A stretch of DNA of 5,497 nucleotides from Methanosaeta sp. UBA80 (GTDB lineage Archaea > Halobacteriota > Methanosarcinia > Methanotrichales > Methanotrichaceae): the NCBI GenBank assembly GCA_002505805.1, contig DAWB01000051.1:1-5497 (forward strand), given 5' to 3'. The notes beneath the pieces are model-generated. The model had not been told where the DNA came from and made no database searches. It saw only the letters and a program-made list of their open reading frames with translations. Positions 5,111 to 5,497 of the stretch are shown here, piece by piece (position 1 is the stretch's first letter; every line of letters begins with the position of its first letter). The translations under genes and the position numbers were made by a program.

Positions 5111-5497
5111 ATGGATGAAGCCAGGAGAGAATCCCTCCCGTCAGATTCAGACCCACTAAAAAAATATCGGGATAAGAGGAACTTTGAGATCACCAGCGAG
5201 CCTCAGCCGTCCGATAAGGCCGGCTCACTAGGCCAGAATTTCGTTGTCCAGAAGCACAGCTCTCGCAGGCTGCATTATGATCTGCGCCTGGAGGTGGATG
5301 GTGTCCTCAAGTCATTCGCTGTCCCCAAAGGCCCTTCCATGAATCCCAGGGACAAGCGCCTGGCCATCCAGACTGAGGACCATCCTCTGGAATACGCCTC
5401 ATTTCAGGGCAGGATTCCGGATGGAGAGTATGGCGCCGGAACAGTGGAGATATGGGATCGCGGCAGCTACCTGAATATGTCCCGCAAAGATGGTAAC
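5111..5497 (+). CDS. LigD-type DNA 3'-phosphoesterase, 5' part (runs off window)
   Basis: The first 129 codons of an open frame matching the 3'-phosphoesterase (PE) domain of bacterial LigD, a Mn-dependent enzyme that trims 3'-phosphates and terminal ribonucleotides from DNA ends. Key residues all sit at a constant offset of +7 from Pseudomonas LigD: H49, H55, D57 and R59 in [15 protein letters not shown], plus H91 and Y95 in EDHPLEY. Other landmarks are [10 protein letters not shown] (16-25), SFAVPKGPS (68-76), [17 protein letters not shown] (102-118). ATG 5111 is preferred because AGGTG (5101-5105) lies five bases before it; in-frame ATG 5096 has no such site. Archaea usually carry PE as a small separate protein, sometimes beside polymerase, ligase and Ku for end joining; whether that holds here lies beyond the window. 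No clear TATA box was found in the 95-bp gap. Identity is secure, overall length unknown. Confidence 0.95.
   Translation, partial: MDEARRESLPSDSDPLKKYRDKRNFEITSEPQPSDKAGSLGQNFVVQKHSSRRLHYDLRLEVDGVLKSFAVPKGPSMNPRDKRLAIQTEDHPLEYASFQGRIPDGEYGAGTVEIWDRGSYLNMSRKDGN

Noticed and set aside
1..5497. CRISPR array, tRNA, rRNA or insertion sequence
   Set aside because: No regularly spaced repeats, cloverleaf, rRNA-like conserved blocks or transposase motifs were seen on either strand.

Overview
The window reads as chromosomal DNA of a methanogenic archaeon, probably the Methanothrix/Methanosaeta or wider Methanosarcinales group. Supporting signs are an Nre-family (archaeal) DNA repair protein, a LigD-type 3'-phosphoesterase, GGAGGTGA-like ribosome binding sites, and AT-rich TATA-like elements at archaeal distances from start codons. 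This placement is inference; no search was run.

Layout. 1-306 is the 3' end of ilvC (ketol-acid reductoisomerase), beginning at a metal-binding Glu of the catalytic domain. 307-648 has no gene but holds a striking 47-nt imperfect hairpin (445-491) behind a possible promoter. Base composition drops sharply from GC-rich to AT-rich at its 3' edge. 649-1869 is an AT-rich gene for an AlbA_2/Schlafen-like protein, probably acquired horizontally. 1870-2235 is non-coding apart from a possible decayed minus-strand reading frame. 2236-2832 encodes a secreted staphylococcal-nuclease-like protein with all catalytic residues. It converges, 35 bp apart, on 2868-4055 (minus), an Nre-type DNA repair protein whose 5' end looks disturbed and whose C-terminus ends in a PCNA-binding-like motif. 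A 117-bp divergent promoter region separates nre from 4173-5015, a secreted, aromatic-rich protein of unknown function with a likely disulfide-bonded beta domain. After an oligo-T tract, 5111-5497 is the 5' part of a LigD-type 3'-phosphoesterase gene that runs off the window.

How the genes fit together. There is no single operon. Every gene after ilvC appears to have its own leader, and strands change twice. Four of six genes act, or probably act, on nucleic acids (AlbA_2/Schlafen-like protein, secreted nuclease, Nre, 3'-phosphoesterase). The window alone does not show them to be one system. The observations most worth following are the structured element at the edge of the AT-rich island, the Schlafen-like E-x4-E-Y-K motif in the island gene, and the out-of-frame start of nre.
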